Under the pieces are notes generated by a model. It did no database searches. It was not told where the DNA came from and saw nothing but the letters and a program-made list of their open reading frames with translations. DNA of 6,948 nt, taken from positions 1 to 6,948 of the forward strand of contig JAJRPY010000127.1 in the NCBI GenBank assembly GCA_024280535.1, given 5' to 3'. This document shows, piece by piece, positions 1 through 6,948 of the stretch. This stretch comes from Gammaproteobacteria bacterium. GTDB lineage: Bacteria; Pseudomonadota; Gammaproteobacteria; PS1; Pseudothioglobaceae. The first letter of the stretch is position 1. The number at the start of each line of letters is the position of its first letter. Made by a program: the position numbers and the translations under genes.

Positions 1-1
1 G

Positions 2-2437
2 GATTTTATGCCTCAAGTTGAGGTACCACAGGTGACGGCTGATACGGGCGGCAAACATGACCAAGTACTAGCATTTGCGTTTTTGCAACAAGCAAATGCG
101 ATGGTTATTCCGGCGTTGCTAGATTTTGTGGCAGATTATGCGCGTTGGATTAATCAGCAGCAGCAACAGGCGAATAACGAGGCAGATGCGGACACGGCTG
201 CTGATATTGTTGCGCAACTAAATATTGCCCAATTAAGAATGTCCAAGGGTGTTGAGTTATTGCAAAATAATCGTTATGCTGCTATGGCTTTTAAGGTGAT
301 GAATCAGGCGATGTTAGCACAATGGATTCAGGGCGATAAAAATAAAAATATCCATAAAAAAGACAGCGCATATAGCTGGCGACCTTTTCAACTGGGCTTT
401 ATTTTGATGGTACTGGCATCTACTATTGACGAGGAGGATGAATATAGGGATACGCTAGATTTGATTTGGTTTCCTACGGGTGGTGGCAAAACTGAGGCTT
501 ATTTGGGGCTGATGGTGTTTTTGTTTGTGTATCGCCGTTTGCAATATCCTGCCAGTGGGGGTGGGACGGTGGCAATTATGCGTTATACCTTGCGTTTATT
601 GACAACCCAGCAATTTGTGCGTGCTAATAAAGTGATTTTGGCGTTAGAATTAATCAGAAGAGCCGAGATTGAGCAATTTGGCGATGAGCCTTTTTCATCT
701 GGTTTGTGGGTTGGGCAGGCAACCAGTCCAAATACGCTCACTCAGGCTCAAGATGTTATTGACAATGAGCAGTTTGATAAACTGATTGTTAATCGTTGCC
801 CTTGGTGCGAGACTGAATTTACCCATAAAAATTATCGCATTCATAAGAACGCTTTTCATTTTCATTGTGACCATCCCGCATGTGATTTTGGTAAGACGCC
901 CAACGTGCCACTGCCGTGCAATGTGATTGATGAGATGTTATACAAAGCCCCGCCAAGTTTGTTGATTGCCACGGTTGATAAATTCGCTATGCTGGCGTGG
1001 GAGCCTCGTGCCAGTAGTTTTTTTGGTCAAGTTCCTAATAAGCCGCCCGAGTTAATTATTCAAGATGAGTTGCATTTAATTTCTAGTGCCTTAGGTTCGA
1101 TTGTGGGTTTGTATGAAGTGGGGATTGAAACGGCCTTAATAGCCAGAGGCGTTCGGGTTAAATATGTGGCCTCTACGGCGACTATCAAAAATGCAGCGCA
1201 ACAAGTTAATACTTTGTTTGCAAAATCCATGCAATTATTTCCGCCTTCGGGTTTGCGTTTTGATGATTCGTATTTTGCCAAAACCGTGCCACTGTCGCAA
1301 AAACCAGGCAGGCTGTATGTTGGATATTTGACCTCTTTATTGGATAGGCAGCATTGTTTGGTGCCATTGTCTGCTGCGTTATTGTCCGCGCCGATTAAAT
1401 TATTTAAAGATGAGGTGCAATATTTGGATAAATGGTGGACGCAATTGGTGTATCACGGCAGTTTAAAGGGGTTGAGCAATAGTAGCACCTTGTATCAAAG
1501 TAGCATCACTGAAAAACTTAAAGCCATTACTTTGGAAAATCTAAAACACGATATTGACGAGATTTCGCCTAATTTTTGTGAGGATGAAAAGATGGAAAGC
1601 ATGGAGGATTTTCAAAAAATAACACTGCCAGAAATAAAGCAAGTGGTTGAGCAATATTTGCCCACCCGCGATTTAACTATTAAAGAATTGTCTAGCAAGC
1701 GTTCTGCCGAAGAAAATGCGCAAATTTTTAATGCGTTATCAAGGGAAAAGCACCATAATGAAGCGGTTGATGTGGCGCTGGCAACTAATATGGTGGCAAC
1801 GGGTTTGGATGTGTCGAGATTGGCGCTGATGGTGATTAATGGCCAACCTATGACCACGGCGGAATACATTCAGGCCAGTAGTCGCGTGGGGCGTGGGGCA
1901 ACGCCGGGTATTGTTTTTGTTAATTATTACAAAACTCAGACCAGAAGCCTTTCACATTATGAAAATTTTCGTTCTTATCACGAGGGGTTTTATCGTTTTG
2001 TTGAGTCCTCAAGTGTTACGCCTTTTACCTATCAGGCACGTAAACGCGCCTTGCATGCTGCATTGGTGATTGCCATTAGGCATGCTGATATTGGACTATT
2101 GGATGATGCTGGCAGTATTGATTTTGACAGCTATTCAGTGAGGCAAATTATAAATAATATGAAGCGTAGATGCCAGAATGCCATAGACAATCCGGCAACT
2201 CAGCAGGCAACGCTTAAGCATATTGAGCAATTGCTTGATGAATGGCAGACTGAAAAAGCCTACTGTGTCGGCAATAAAATCAAATTGGTGTATCATTCTG
2301 CGGATAGAGCCACGCAGAATTTGATTTGTGCTTTTGATCAAGATAATGGGCTATGGCAAACGCTGCATTCAATGCGTAATGTGGAGAATCAAGCGTTGAT
2401 TAAATTAATATCAGGGGTTAAACAAAATGAACAATGA
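2..2437 (+). CDS. drmA: DrmA-like SF2 helicase of a DISARM-type defence system (5' partial)
   Basis: ATP-dependent SF2 helicase/translocase, the presumed DNA-engaging motor of a DISARM-type antiphage system. In characterised DISARM, DrmA forms a complex with DrmB that binds DNA. Residues are numbered from the ATG at 8. Walker A is PTGGGKT (156-162), followed by a conserved MRYTLRLLTTQQF block (191-203). A four-cysteine cluster (C264, C267, C287, C292) probably binds zinc. The Walker B box is DELH (353-356) and motif III is STAT (389-392). TGLDVSR (598-604) and QASSRVGRG (622-630) are motifs V and VI. The C-terminal stretch with YHEGFYRFVE and SVTPFT (657-674), then ALHAAL, is as I recall it from DrmA-type proteins. 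The frame stays open to the left edge, the ATG at 8 has no convincing ribosome binding site, and family members are usually around 1,000 residues or more. The true start is therefore probably upstream. The stop overlaps drmB by 11 bases. DpdJ or another DUF1998-partner helicase is the main alternative. Confidence 0.86.
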   Translation, partial: DFMPQVEVPQVTADTGGKHDQVLAFAFLQQANAMVIPALLDFVADYARWINQQQQQANNEADADTAADIVAQLNIAQLRMSKGVELLQNNRYAAMAFKVMNQAMLAQWIQGDKNKNIHKKDSAYSWRPFQLGFILMVLASTIDEEDEYRDTLDLIWFPTGGGKTEAYLGLMVFLFVYRRLQYPASGGGTVAIMRYTLRLLTTQQFVRANKVILALELIRRAEIEQFGDEPFSSGLWVGQATSPNTLTQAQDVIDNEQFDKLIVNRCPWCETEFTHKNYRIHKNAFHFHCDHPACDFGKTPNVPLPCNVIDEMLYKAPPSLLIATVDKFAMLAWEPRASSFFGQVPNKPPELIIQDELHLISSALGSIVGLYEVGIETALIARGVRVKYVASTATIKNAAQQVNTLFAKSMQLFPPSGLRFDDSYFAKTVPLSQKPGRLYVGYLTSLLDRQHCLVPLSAALLSAPIKLFKDEVQYLDKWWTQLVYHGSLKGLSNSSTLYQSSITEKLKAITLENLKHDIDEISPNFCEDEKMESMEDFQKITLPEIKQVVEQYLPTRDLTIKELSSKRSAEENAQIFNALSREKHHNEAVDVALATNMVATGLDVSRLALMVINGQPMTTAEYIQASSRVGRGATPGIVFVNYYKTQTRSLSHYENFRSYHEGFYRFVESSSVTPFTYQARKRALHAALVIAIRHADIGLLDDAGSIDFDSYSVRQIINNMKRRCQNAIDNPATQQATLKHIEQLLDEWQTEKAYCVGNKIKLVYHSADRATQNLICAFDQDNGLWQTLHSMRNVENQALIKLISGVKQNEQ
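2413..2418 (+). promoter_or_regulatory. Ribosome binding site of drmB-like gene
   Basis: AGGGGT lies eight bases before the ATG at 2427, inside the end of the drmA-like gene. It supports that ATG as the start and gives the overlapping gene its own ribosome entry, on top of coupling to upstream translation. Confidence 0.6.
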
Positions 2438-4262
2438 GTCGCAATACACACCTGTTAGATTTTCTCATCTTACCTCTTATTCTGGCGTTGGTGCGATTGT
2501 GCGGGGGTCGGAGGATAGGTTGATGGCGGTGGTGGATACTCGATATTGGACTGATCAAGCAGAGCGGTGTACTGCCACGTCAATTCCTTATGTTAATCGC
2601 ATTACTCAGGCGCTAGGGCTTGGCCAAGAATTAAGAATGCCGCCAACGGCTCAAGAAGTTGCCCGCAGAGGTACTAAGAAAATCACAGGCAGTTCTTTAC
2701 CAGCCGTGCTATTTCCTACTTATGCTAGTTGCAAAAAATGTGGTTTATTGCATCCTAATCCGTGGCACCATCAAGGCAAGCCATTAGTAGAAAAAGTGTA
2801 TTGTCAGCAAGGCTGTCGGGGTTTATTGACTCAAGTGGTGTGGTGTTGTGTGAGCAATAAAGGGTATTTGGATGATGTGCCTTGGCATGCGATTTGCCAT
2901 GAAGGTGCTGATGGTAAATGTGAGGCAGATTATCAGGCCAGTTATTTAAAATTTATCATTAGTGCGAATGGTAAAAGGCTGGTTCAATGCACTAAATGCG
3001 GTTATTCGCATCAATACGAAAAACAACAATTGGGCTTTATTAGCAAGCAGCAACCGTGGATTTATGCACCCCCTGAATTGGACGCATTGCCTCAAGTTGA
3101 GATTGTGGAAATTAATAGTGCCAGCGTTTATTTGCCAGAACGGGTGAATGCGCTGGTTATTCCGCCAGAATCCAGAATTAGCCAAAGCACTGTGGTTGAT
3201 AAACTTTATAACAATTCAACGGCATTACGGGCATTGAATAATATTGACAATCCTTTAAGAAAAAAAGGCAAGCTAAAGACATTGGCAACACAATATCGGT
3301 GCACTGTGGATGATATTAAAGATGCTATTCAACAAATTAACAACGGCTATCCACATTTTGGGCAGTTTTCCAGTAGTGATAATTTGAAAGAAGAGGAGTA
3401 TAAGGCATTTTTAACGCAGCTTGAAGATATCAAAGATGATGAAGATTTTGTGACGGAGCATCAAACTCAGCAATGGAAAGCATTAAGCGTTGATGAGGAG
3501 GAAGGCAATTTGACGGCATTAATTAAATTGGTGGATAATCAGATTGTGGTTAAGCGTTTACGAGAAATATTGGTATTCAAGGGTTTTAAGCGTGGCACGC
3601 AAGCAGAAGAGAGCGGACAGCCTTTGGTGCCACCTGATATTATTGGGAAAAGTGACTGGTTGCCTGCCATTGAATTATTTGGAGAGGGGGTATTTTTTAC
3701 CTTGGACGATGCTTTATTATCAGATTGGGAGCAAATACCCGCGGTTAAAAAAAGAGTTGAAGAATTGTTAAATCGCTATGAAAAATCAGGGTTACACTTG
3801 GGTGAGGATATTACCATTACCCCAAGGTTTGTTTTGTTGCACACTTTGGCTCATTTGATGATGCGTGAGTTGGAAAATAGCGCCGGCTACCCTGCAGCAT
3901 CGTTAAGCGAGCGAATTTATCATTCTAGGGAGGATAATATGGCAGGTGTGTTAATTTATGTGGCAGTGGCAGATGTGGTGGGTTCTTTGGGCGGTATTGT
4001 TGATAATGCGCAGTCAAGCGAATTTTTAAGGTTATTGAGCAATGCGTTTAAACATGCGCAGTGGTGTCCGCTTGACCCCGTTTGCACGGAGCATCAAGGG
4101 CAAGGGCCAGGTTGGTTAAATCGCGCGGCTTGTCATGGCTGTGTTTTGGTGCCAGAAACGGCTTGTGAATATGGCAATGTGTTGTTGGATAGGGTGTTTA
4201 TTAAAGGCAGTCGAGCATTGGGCATTCCGAATTTTTTGACATTTGTTGCGGCGTATCAATAA
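2427..4262 (+). CDS. drmB: DrmB-like DUF1998 protein of a DISARM-type system
   Basis: Partner of the DrmA-type helicase. In DISARM the two form a DNA-binding complex required for defence; DrmB itself carries no ATPase motif and none is seen here. The N-terminus has the family-style SYSGVGAIVRG block (17-27). Three cysteine groups look like metal sites: C102/C105 with C126/C130; C188/C191 (CTKC), perhaps with C158/C165; and a C-terminal set C547, C553, C569, C572, C580. The C-terminal third is a DUF1998 domain, recognised by LLHTLAHLMMRELE (470-483), the following AGYPAASLSERIY segment, and the closing CxxxxxC...CHGC...C pattern. At 611 residues it appears full length. The residues between about 315 and 360 are acidic and look like a less conserved linker. 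The gene starts within the end of drmA and ends with TAATG onto the next gene, so the products are probably made together. Confidence 0.88.
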   Translation: MNNESQYTPVRFSHLTSYSGVGAIVRGSEDRLMAVVDTRYWTDQAERCTATSIPYVNRITQALGLGQELRMPPTAQEVARRGTKKITGSSLPAVLFPTYASCKKCGLLHPNPWHHQGKPLVEKVYCQQGCRGLLTQVVWCCVSNKGYLDDVPWHAICHEGADGKCEADYQASYLKFIISANGKRLVQCTKCGYSHQYEKQQLGFISKQQPWIYAPPELDALPQVEIVEINSASVYLPERVNALVIPPESRISQSTVVDKLYNNSTALRALNNIDNPLRKKGKLKTLATQYRCTVDDIKDAIQQINNGYPHFGQFSSSDNLKEEEYKAFLTQLEDIKDDEDFVTEHQTQQWKALSVDEEEGNLTALIKLVDNQIVVKRLREILVFKGFKRGTQAEESGQPLVPPDIIGKSDWLPAIELFGEGVFFTLDDALLSDWEQIPAVKKRVEELLNRYEKSGLHLGEDITITPRFVLLHTLAHLMMRELENSAGYPAASLSERIYHSREDNMAGVLIYVAVADVVGSLGGIVDNAQSSEFLRLLSNAFKHAQWCPLDPVCTEHQGQGPGWLNRAACHGCVLVPETACEYGNVLLDRVFIKGSRALGIPNFLTFVAAYQ

Positions 4263-5398
4263 TGGCTAACAGACAATTTAGATTGCCAGGGGTTGAGGAA
4301 CTGAATAAAGACCAAGATAGGGTATTAAGACTGCCTGAAGAAGGGCAATTTTTGATTGTTGGTGGGCCTGGGACGGGTAAATCAGTGGTGGCGTTATTGC
4401 GAGCAATCAAATTTAGTGATGAGCAAAATTATGTATTTTTGACTTACAATAAAGTGTTGTCTCAAGCCACTAAACAATTGGTGGGTTTTGATTTGAAAGG
4501 GGGTACGTTGCACGCTTGGTTTTATCAACTTCAATATGCTTTAACCAAAAAGTATATGCCTAAAATTGGAAAGAAAAGCATAGATTATGACCAAGTGCTT
4601 GACATATTCAAAACACATAAAAATACTCATAAGGCCTTGTGTATTTTGATTGACGAAGGGCAAGATATGCCCATAAAATTTTACGAATCTTTGATAGAAT
4701 TTGGATTTAAAAATTTCTTCATTGTTGCTGATCAAAACCAGCAAATTACTGATGAAAATTCTAGTCGGAAAGAATTGGCGGATGTATTTGGCTTAGAGGT
4801 TAATGAGGTGGTTGAGCTTAAGCAAAATTATCGTAATTCTCATCCTGTTGCCTTAGTGGCACAACATTTTTTTACCGACCCAGCCAGTCCCAAGCCTGAT
4901 TTGCCACAAGTCTCAAATGCTAAGTTGGGGATACCCATTTTATATAGCTATAAAGAGGTTAAAAAATGCGTGCGATTTATTTTAAGAGAGGCGGATAGAG
5001 ACCCCAGTCATTTAATTGGTATTGTGATTGCTAACACAAAGATATTGAAAATTCTAGTCAATGAATTGACTAAAATGGAGATAGAATTAGACAATCCTAG
5101 ACCCATTGTGCAGTATTATTCATCAGTAGATAAGAAAGAGGCTAGTCTTAATTTTTCTGAAGGTGGTATTGTAATACTCAACGATAAATCGATTAAAGGC
5201 TTGGAATTTGATGTGGTTTTTATTTTTATTAATGGGTTTGAGGTTTACAATAATGAGTTGGATGTTATGCGTAAACGTTTTTATGTGATGAGTTCTAGGG
5301 CGATTAAAAAACTGGTATTTTTTAAAAGTTTTGACAATCATAAACTCGATAGCATGTTACCCGATGAGGTTATTTTACAAAGACAGGAGTTAAGCTAA
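4262..5398 (+). CDS. Compact UvrD/PcrA-like SF1 helicase
   Basis: ATP-dependent DNA (or RNA) helicase/translocase of superfamily 1, with all core motifs in order. There is a Q-motif-like DQ (17-18), motif I GGPGTGKS (34-41), motif Ia FLTYNKVL (59-66) and motif II LIDEGQD (129-135). Motif III is ADQNQQI (156-162), motif IV NYRNS (189-193), motif V KSIKGLEFDVVFI (309-321) and motif VI YVMSSRAIKKL (341-351), with SRA where many relatives have TRA. At 378 residues it is about half the size of UvrD or PcrA, leaving no room for full 1B and 2B inserts, and no nuclease domain is visible. It is thus closer in scale to small defence-associated UvrD-like proteins, such as the helicase subunit of Gabija, than to repair helicases. 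The start codon shares its A with the stop of drmB (TAATG), and no clear ribosome binding site precedes it, which suggests reinitiation. It is not a standard DISARM component; its role as an accessory motor is inferred from the operon. Confidence 0.85.
   Translation: MANRQFRLPGVEELNKDQDRVLRLPEEGQFLIVGGPGTGKSVVALLRAIKFSDEQNYVFLTYNKVLSQATKQLVGFDLKGGTLHAWFYQLQYALTKKYMPKIGKKSIDYDQVLDIFKTHKNTHKALCILIDEGQDMPIKFYESLIEFGFKNFFIVADQNQQITDENSSRKELADVFGLEVNEVVELKQNYRNSHPVALVAQHFFTDPASPKPDLPQVSNAKLGIPILYSYKEVKKCVRFILREADRDPSHLIGIVIANTKILKILVNELTKMEIELDNPRPIVQYYSSVDKKEASLNFSEGGIVILNDKSIKGLEFDVVFIFINGFEVYNNELDVMRKRFYVMSSRAIKKLVFFKSFDNHKLDSMLPDEVILQRQELS
5385..5389 (+). promoter_or_regulatory. Ribosome binding site of the unknown distal gene
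   Basis: AGGAG lies eight bases before the ATG at 5398, within the end of the SF1 helicase gene. It is the clearest Shine-Dalgarno sequence in the window. Together with the TAATG overlap it fixes the start of the last gene. Confidence 0.7.
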
Positions 5399-6810
5399 TG
5401 GCAAAAAAAGACAGATGGTTTTTACCCACTAATACGGATAATTTAAAAATGATGGTTGCTCAGGGATTGATTACTAGCCCTGATGGCTTTAGTCCTGAAA
5501 AATATTACTTAGATGAATTAGAAAATTATGCCCCCTATATTCCCTTATTTGCTAATAGCATTCCAGCAAAAACCTTAACACTAATCGTATCCGAACAAGA
5601 CAATATGACAGCTTGTTTGATTGAAATAGACTTGAGTAAAATTCAAGGAATACAGGAAAGTGATTATCAGAAGCCAGATTTGTTGTTAATCTTGGCACCC
5701 TTGCCGTTGTCGTGTATTAAGCAAATAATACTTAACTCCGCTGAAGATAAAAAATCGTTAGAAAATGAGCAAAAATTAAGCAGTAATTTTATTTTGGCAG
5801 AGTTAAAATTGCAAATCGCCAACAAAACGGAGGTACGATTATTTGGTGATAAAAACCAACAAGGGCGGCTGACAAGTGCTGAAGGTGGTACGGATGATAG
5901 CAACCTACAAACCAATAAAGTGCTGGAAAAAAGTATTAATTATGCAAAAACTTATGCATTCGGTGGCTCGTTATTAAATTTATTTTATTTGGCAAAAAAC
6001 GGCAAAATTAGCCATCAAACCTATCAAGATTTTTATCAATTTAAGTTAGATAATCAATTGGTAACAGACAGGCTTTGTGTTTATCATTATTTTTACAATG
6101 ACCATAGTAACGAGGATAAATTACAAAAAATGTATAATGCGTTGATAGAGACGGCGCTAACCAGTATAGATTTTAAAAACGATGTGATTAATTTGCTAGA
6201 GGCCAATAATTGGGACGATAAACTCAAGCAAAGAACTCAAGAATTGGCAAGTATATTAAGGGATTTTGAGAATAATGACACCAGCATTTCTGACAAATTT
6301 AAAGCAGCTAAAAAGCCGTTAGAAAAGTTGTTGTTGATGCTTTTTCATCGAGATAAAAGCGAATTGTTATTTGCGTATTATTTGGAACTGTTTAGTGAGG
6401 AGGATTATTTGTTGTTTGCTATGGTATTTGGTATTCGTGATAAATTTATTCAATGTCCTAAATTTTTGCGACAATATCAGGGCTTGCAATCTTTTATTTC
6501 CCAGCAAATGGCACAATATGCTCACAATAGCATAGGCAGTGATATTCAATTTAAACCTCTAATGCCGCCAAAAACAATCTGGGCATTGTTGAATTTGGCT
6601 AACAATAAAAAGAAAATCATTGAAAAATTAAGCCTGCAACAATGCGCTGAAACGGTGATGAGTGGTGACTATAGGTGCCAATCAAACAAAAATATTTATA
6701 TGGGTATTGTGGAGCCAAAATATAATATTTTGGCTGAGGAATATTTTAGAGCGATGGCTAACAAAAATATCAGCACCGAGGCATACAACCAATTTGCAAC
6801 ACTTAAATAG
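5398..6810 (+). CDS. Protein of unknown function in the DISARM-like operon (470 aa)
   Basis: I do not recognise this family. The reading frame is well supported: a strong ribosome binding site, a TAATG overlap with the helicase gene, and 470 codons without a stop. It reads as soluble and mostly helical, with no signal peptide or convincing membrane segment. Three regions can be told apart. Residues 1-60 form a distinctive N-terminal block with RWFLPTN, GLI, DGF, KYY and a proline-rich PYIPLFANSIP. Residues 60-185 are mixed, with two LLLILAPLPL/ILAELKLQI-type hydrophobic strands. Residues 186-470 are a helical, lysine-rich region. I see no Walker box, nuclease, methylase or zinc motif. The TAG stop coincides with the start of an insertion-sequence-like repeat (TA plus G of GAGACC), so the C-terminus may be clipped and the original protein longer. 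It is presumably a specificity, regulatory or effector partner of the upstream helicases, but that rests on context alone. Confidence 0.82.
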   Translation: MAKKDRWFLPTNTDNLKMMVAQGLITSPDGFSPEKYYLDELENYAPYIPLFANSIPAKTLTLIVSEQDNMTACLIEIDLSKIQGIQESDYQKPDLLLILAPLPLSCIKQIILNSAEDKKSLENEQKLSSNFILAELKLQIANKTEVRLFGDKNQQGRLTSAEGGTDDSNLQTNKVLEKSINYAKTYAFGGSLLNLFYLAKNGKISHQTYQDFYQFKLDNQLVTDRLCVYHYFYNDHSNEDKLQKMYNALIETALTSIDFKNDVINLLEANNWDDKLKQRTQELASILRDFENNDTSISDKFKAAKKPLEKLLLMLFHRDKSELLFAYYLELFSEEDYLLFAMVFGIRDKFIQCPKFLRQYQGLQSFISQQMAQYAHNSIGSDIQFKPLMPPKTIWALLNLANNKKKIIEKLSLQQCAETVMSGDYRCQSNKNIYMGIVEPKYNILAEEYFRAMANKNISTEAYNQFATLK

Positions 6811-6824
6811 AGACCTTTGCATAA
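6810..6824 (+). repeat. Putative left terminal inverted repeat
   Basis: GAGACCTTTGCATAA. The GAGACCTTTGCA core is familiar to me from IS5-type transposon ends. Its reverse complement is absent from the window, as expected if the other end lies beyond the right edge. The first G also serves as the last base of the preceding gene's TAG stop. Confidence 0.55.
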
Positions 6825-6826
6825 AT

Positions 6827-6948
6827 ATGAATAATCATCAAAAACCCACTTTTCATTCACTTGGCAATTTTTTAAACCCTACCTTAGCCCTGCTAGGGTT
6901 GGGTTTAAGAAAATCACCAATTGAACAAAAATTGAATTTTGCTAATCA
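6827..6948 (+). CDS. Possible start of an element-encoded ORF (3' partial)
   Basis: An ATG three bases after the repeat opens a frame of at least 40 codons that is still open at the window edge. The product begins MNNHQKPTFHSLGNFLNP. Some IS5-type transposases start just inside the terminal repeat with short blocks ending in LNP, which is the reason for listing it. Against it: there is no ribosome binding site, no transposase catalytic motif is within reach, and most of the frame lies over the palindrome. A minus-strand frame (stop at 6853-6855, open to the edge) is equally long, so this could instead be the 3' end of a transposase read leftward. Confidence 0.25.
   Translation, partial: MNNHQKPTFHSLGNFLNPTLALLGLGLRKSPIEQKLNFAN
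6861..6920. repeat. Long imperfect palindrome / hairpin inside the element end
   Basis: The inner stem is TTAAACCC (6872-6879) with GGGTTTAA (6901-6908), a T-T mismatch, ACC (6881-6883) with GGT (6897-6899), a T-G wobble, and TAGC (6885-6888) with GCTA (6892-6895), closing on a CCT loop. The stem extends outward through TTT (6868-6870) with AAA (6910-6912) and, past a small internal loop, TTGG (6861-6864) with CCAA (6917-6920). It is long enough to act as a transcription stop or as a structural part of a mobile element. There is no plain run of T after it on the plus strand. Confidence 0.6.

Larger units (their letters stand above)
6810..6948. mobile_element. Probable insertion-sequence or MITE end, continuing past the window
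   Basis: Sequence after the last gene changes character. It begins with GAGACCTTTGCATAA, which resembles the terminal inverted repeats of many IS5-family elements, and it contains a large palindrome. The matching inverted end and most of the element would lie to the right of the window, so neither family nor length can be fixed. The bases before the repeat are ATA or TA, a possible target duplication that cannot be confirmed without the other end. A non-autonomous element (MITE) is an alternative. Confidence 0.55.

Noticed and set aside
8..10. ATG at 8 as the true start of the DrmA-like gene
   Set aside because: The frame is open to the left edge, no ribosome binding site fits, and the family normally has a longer N-terminal part. 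I treat the gene as cut by the window edge.
151..175. CAG/CAA run encoding five to six glutamines as a possible tandem repeat
   Set aside because: Only a handful of codons of mixed CAG/CAA type; it reads as ordinary coding sequence and not as a repeat array.
1060..1281. Minus-strand frame of 73 codons inside drmA
   Set aside because: It lies wholly within a gene whose motifs are conserved on the plus strand and has no recognisable product; the other minus-strand frames inside the four genes were dismissed for the same reason.
3544..3771. Plus-strand frame of 75 codons inside drmB
   Set aside because: An out-of-frame shadow of the DUF1998 protein, with no family features of its own.
6853..6948. 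Minus-strand frame of about 30 codons ending at 6853 as the C-terminus of a transposase
   Set aside because: Possible, but too short and too palindromic to prefer over the plus-strand frame. It is mentioned under the element and not called as a gene.
1..6948. CRISPR array, tRNA or other RNA gene, riboswitch
   Set aside because: No regularly spaced repeats and no cloverleaf or RNA-like stretch were seen; nearly the whole window is coding.

Overview
The window holds one tightly packed plus-strand cluster of four genes, ending against what looks like the end of an insertion sequence. The first two genes are the core pair of a DISARM-type antiphage defence system. They are a large SF2 helicase of the DrmA type, whose 5' end lies outside the window, and a DUF1998 protein of the DrmB type. 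Next come a compact UvrD/PcrA-like SF1 helicase of 378 residues and a 470-residue protein that I do not recognise.

Layout: 2-2437 drmA-like (5' partial); 2427-4262 drmB-like, overlapping drmA by 11 bases; 4262-5398 SF1 helicase, joined to drmB by a TAATG overlap; 5398-6810 unknown protein, joined by a second TAATG overlap. From about 6810 to the right edge the sequence looks mobile: a GAGACCTTTGCA-type terminal inverted repeat, then a large imperfect palindrome. There is no intergenic gap, internal promoter or terminator among the four genes, so they very probably share one transcript that starts upstream of the window.

The gene content is the notable point. Classical DISARM couples drmA and drmB to drmC (phospholipase-D fold) and a DNA methylase (drmMI or drmMII), plus drmD or drmE. 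None of these is visible here; the positions after drmB are taken by the SF1 helicase and the unknown protein. My reading is that this is a DISARM-related variant locus, or the right-hand part of one, in which DrmAB works with a different module. Missing partners could still lie upstream.

Organism: AT-rich bacterial DNA. Sampled lines give roughly 40-50% G+C in drmA and about 27-38% in the two distal genes. The coding style and the insertion-sequence end would suit a low-GC gammaproteobacterium, for example of the marine sulfur-oxidising (SUP05/Thioglobus-like) kind. This is an impression and is not proven by any marker gene in the window.
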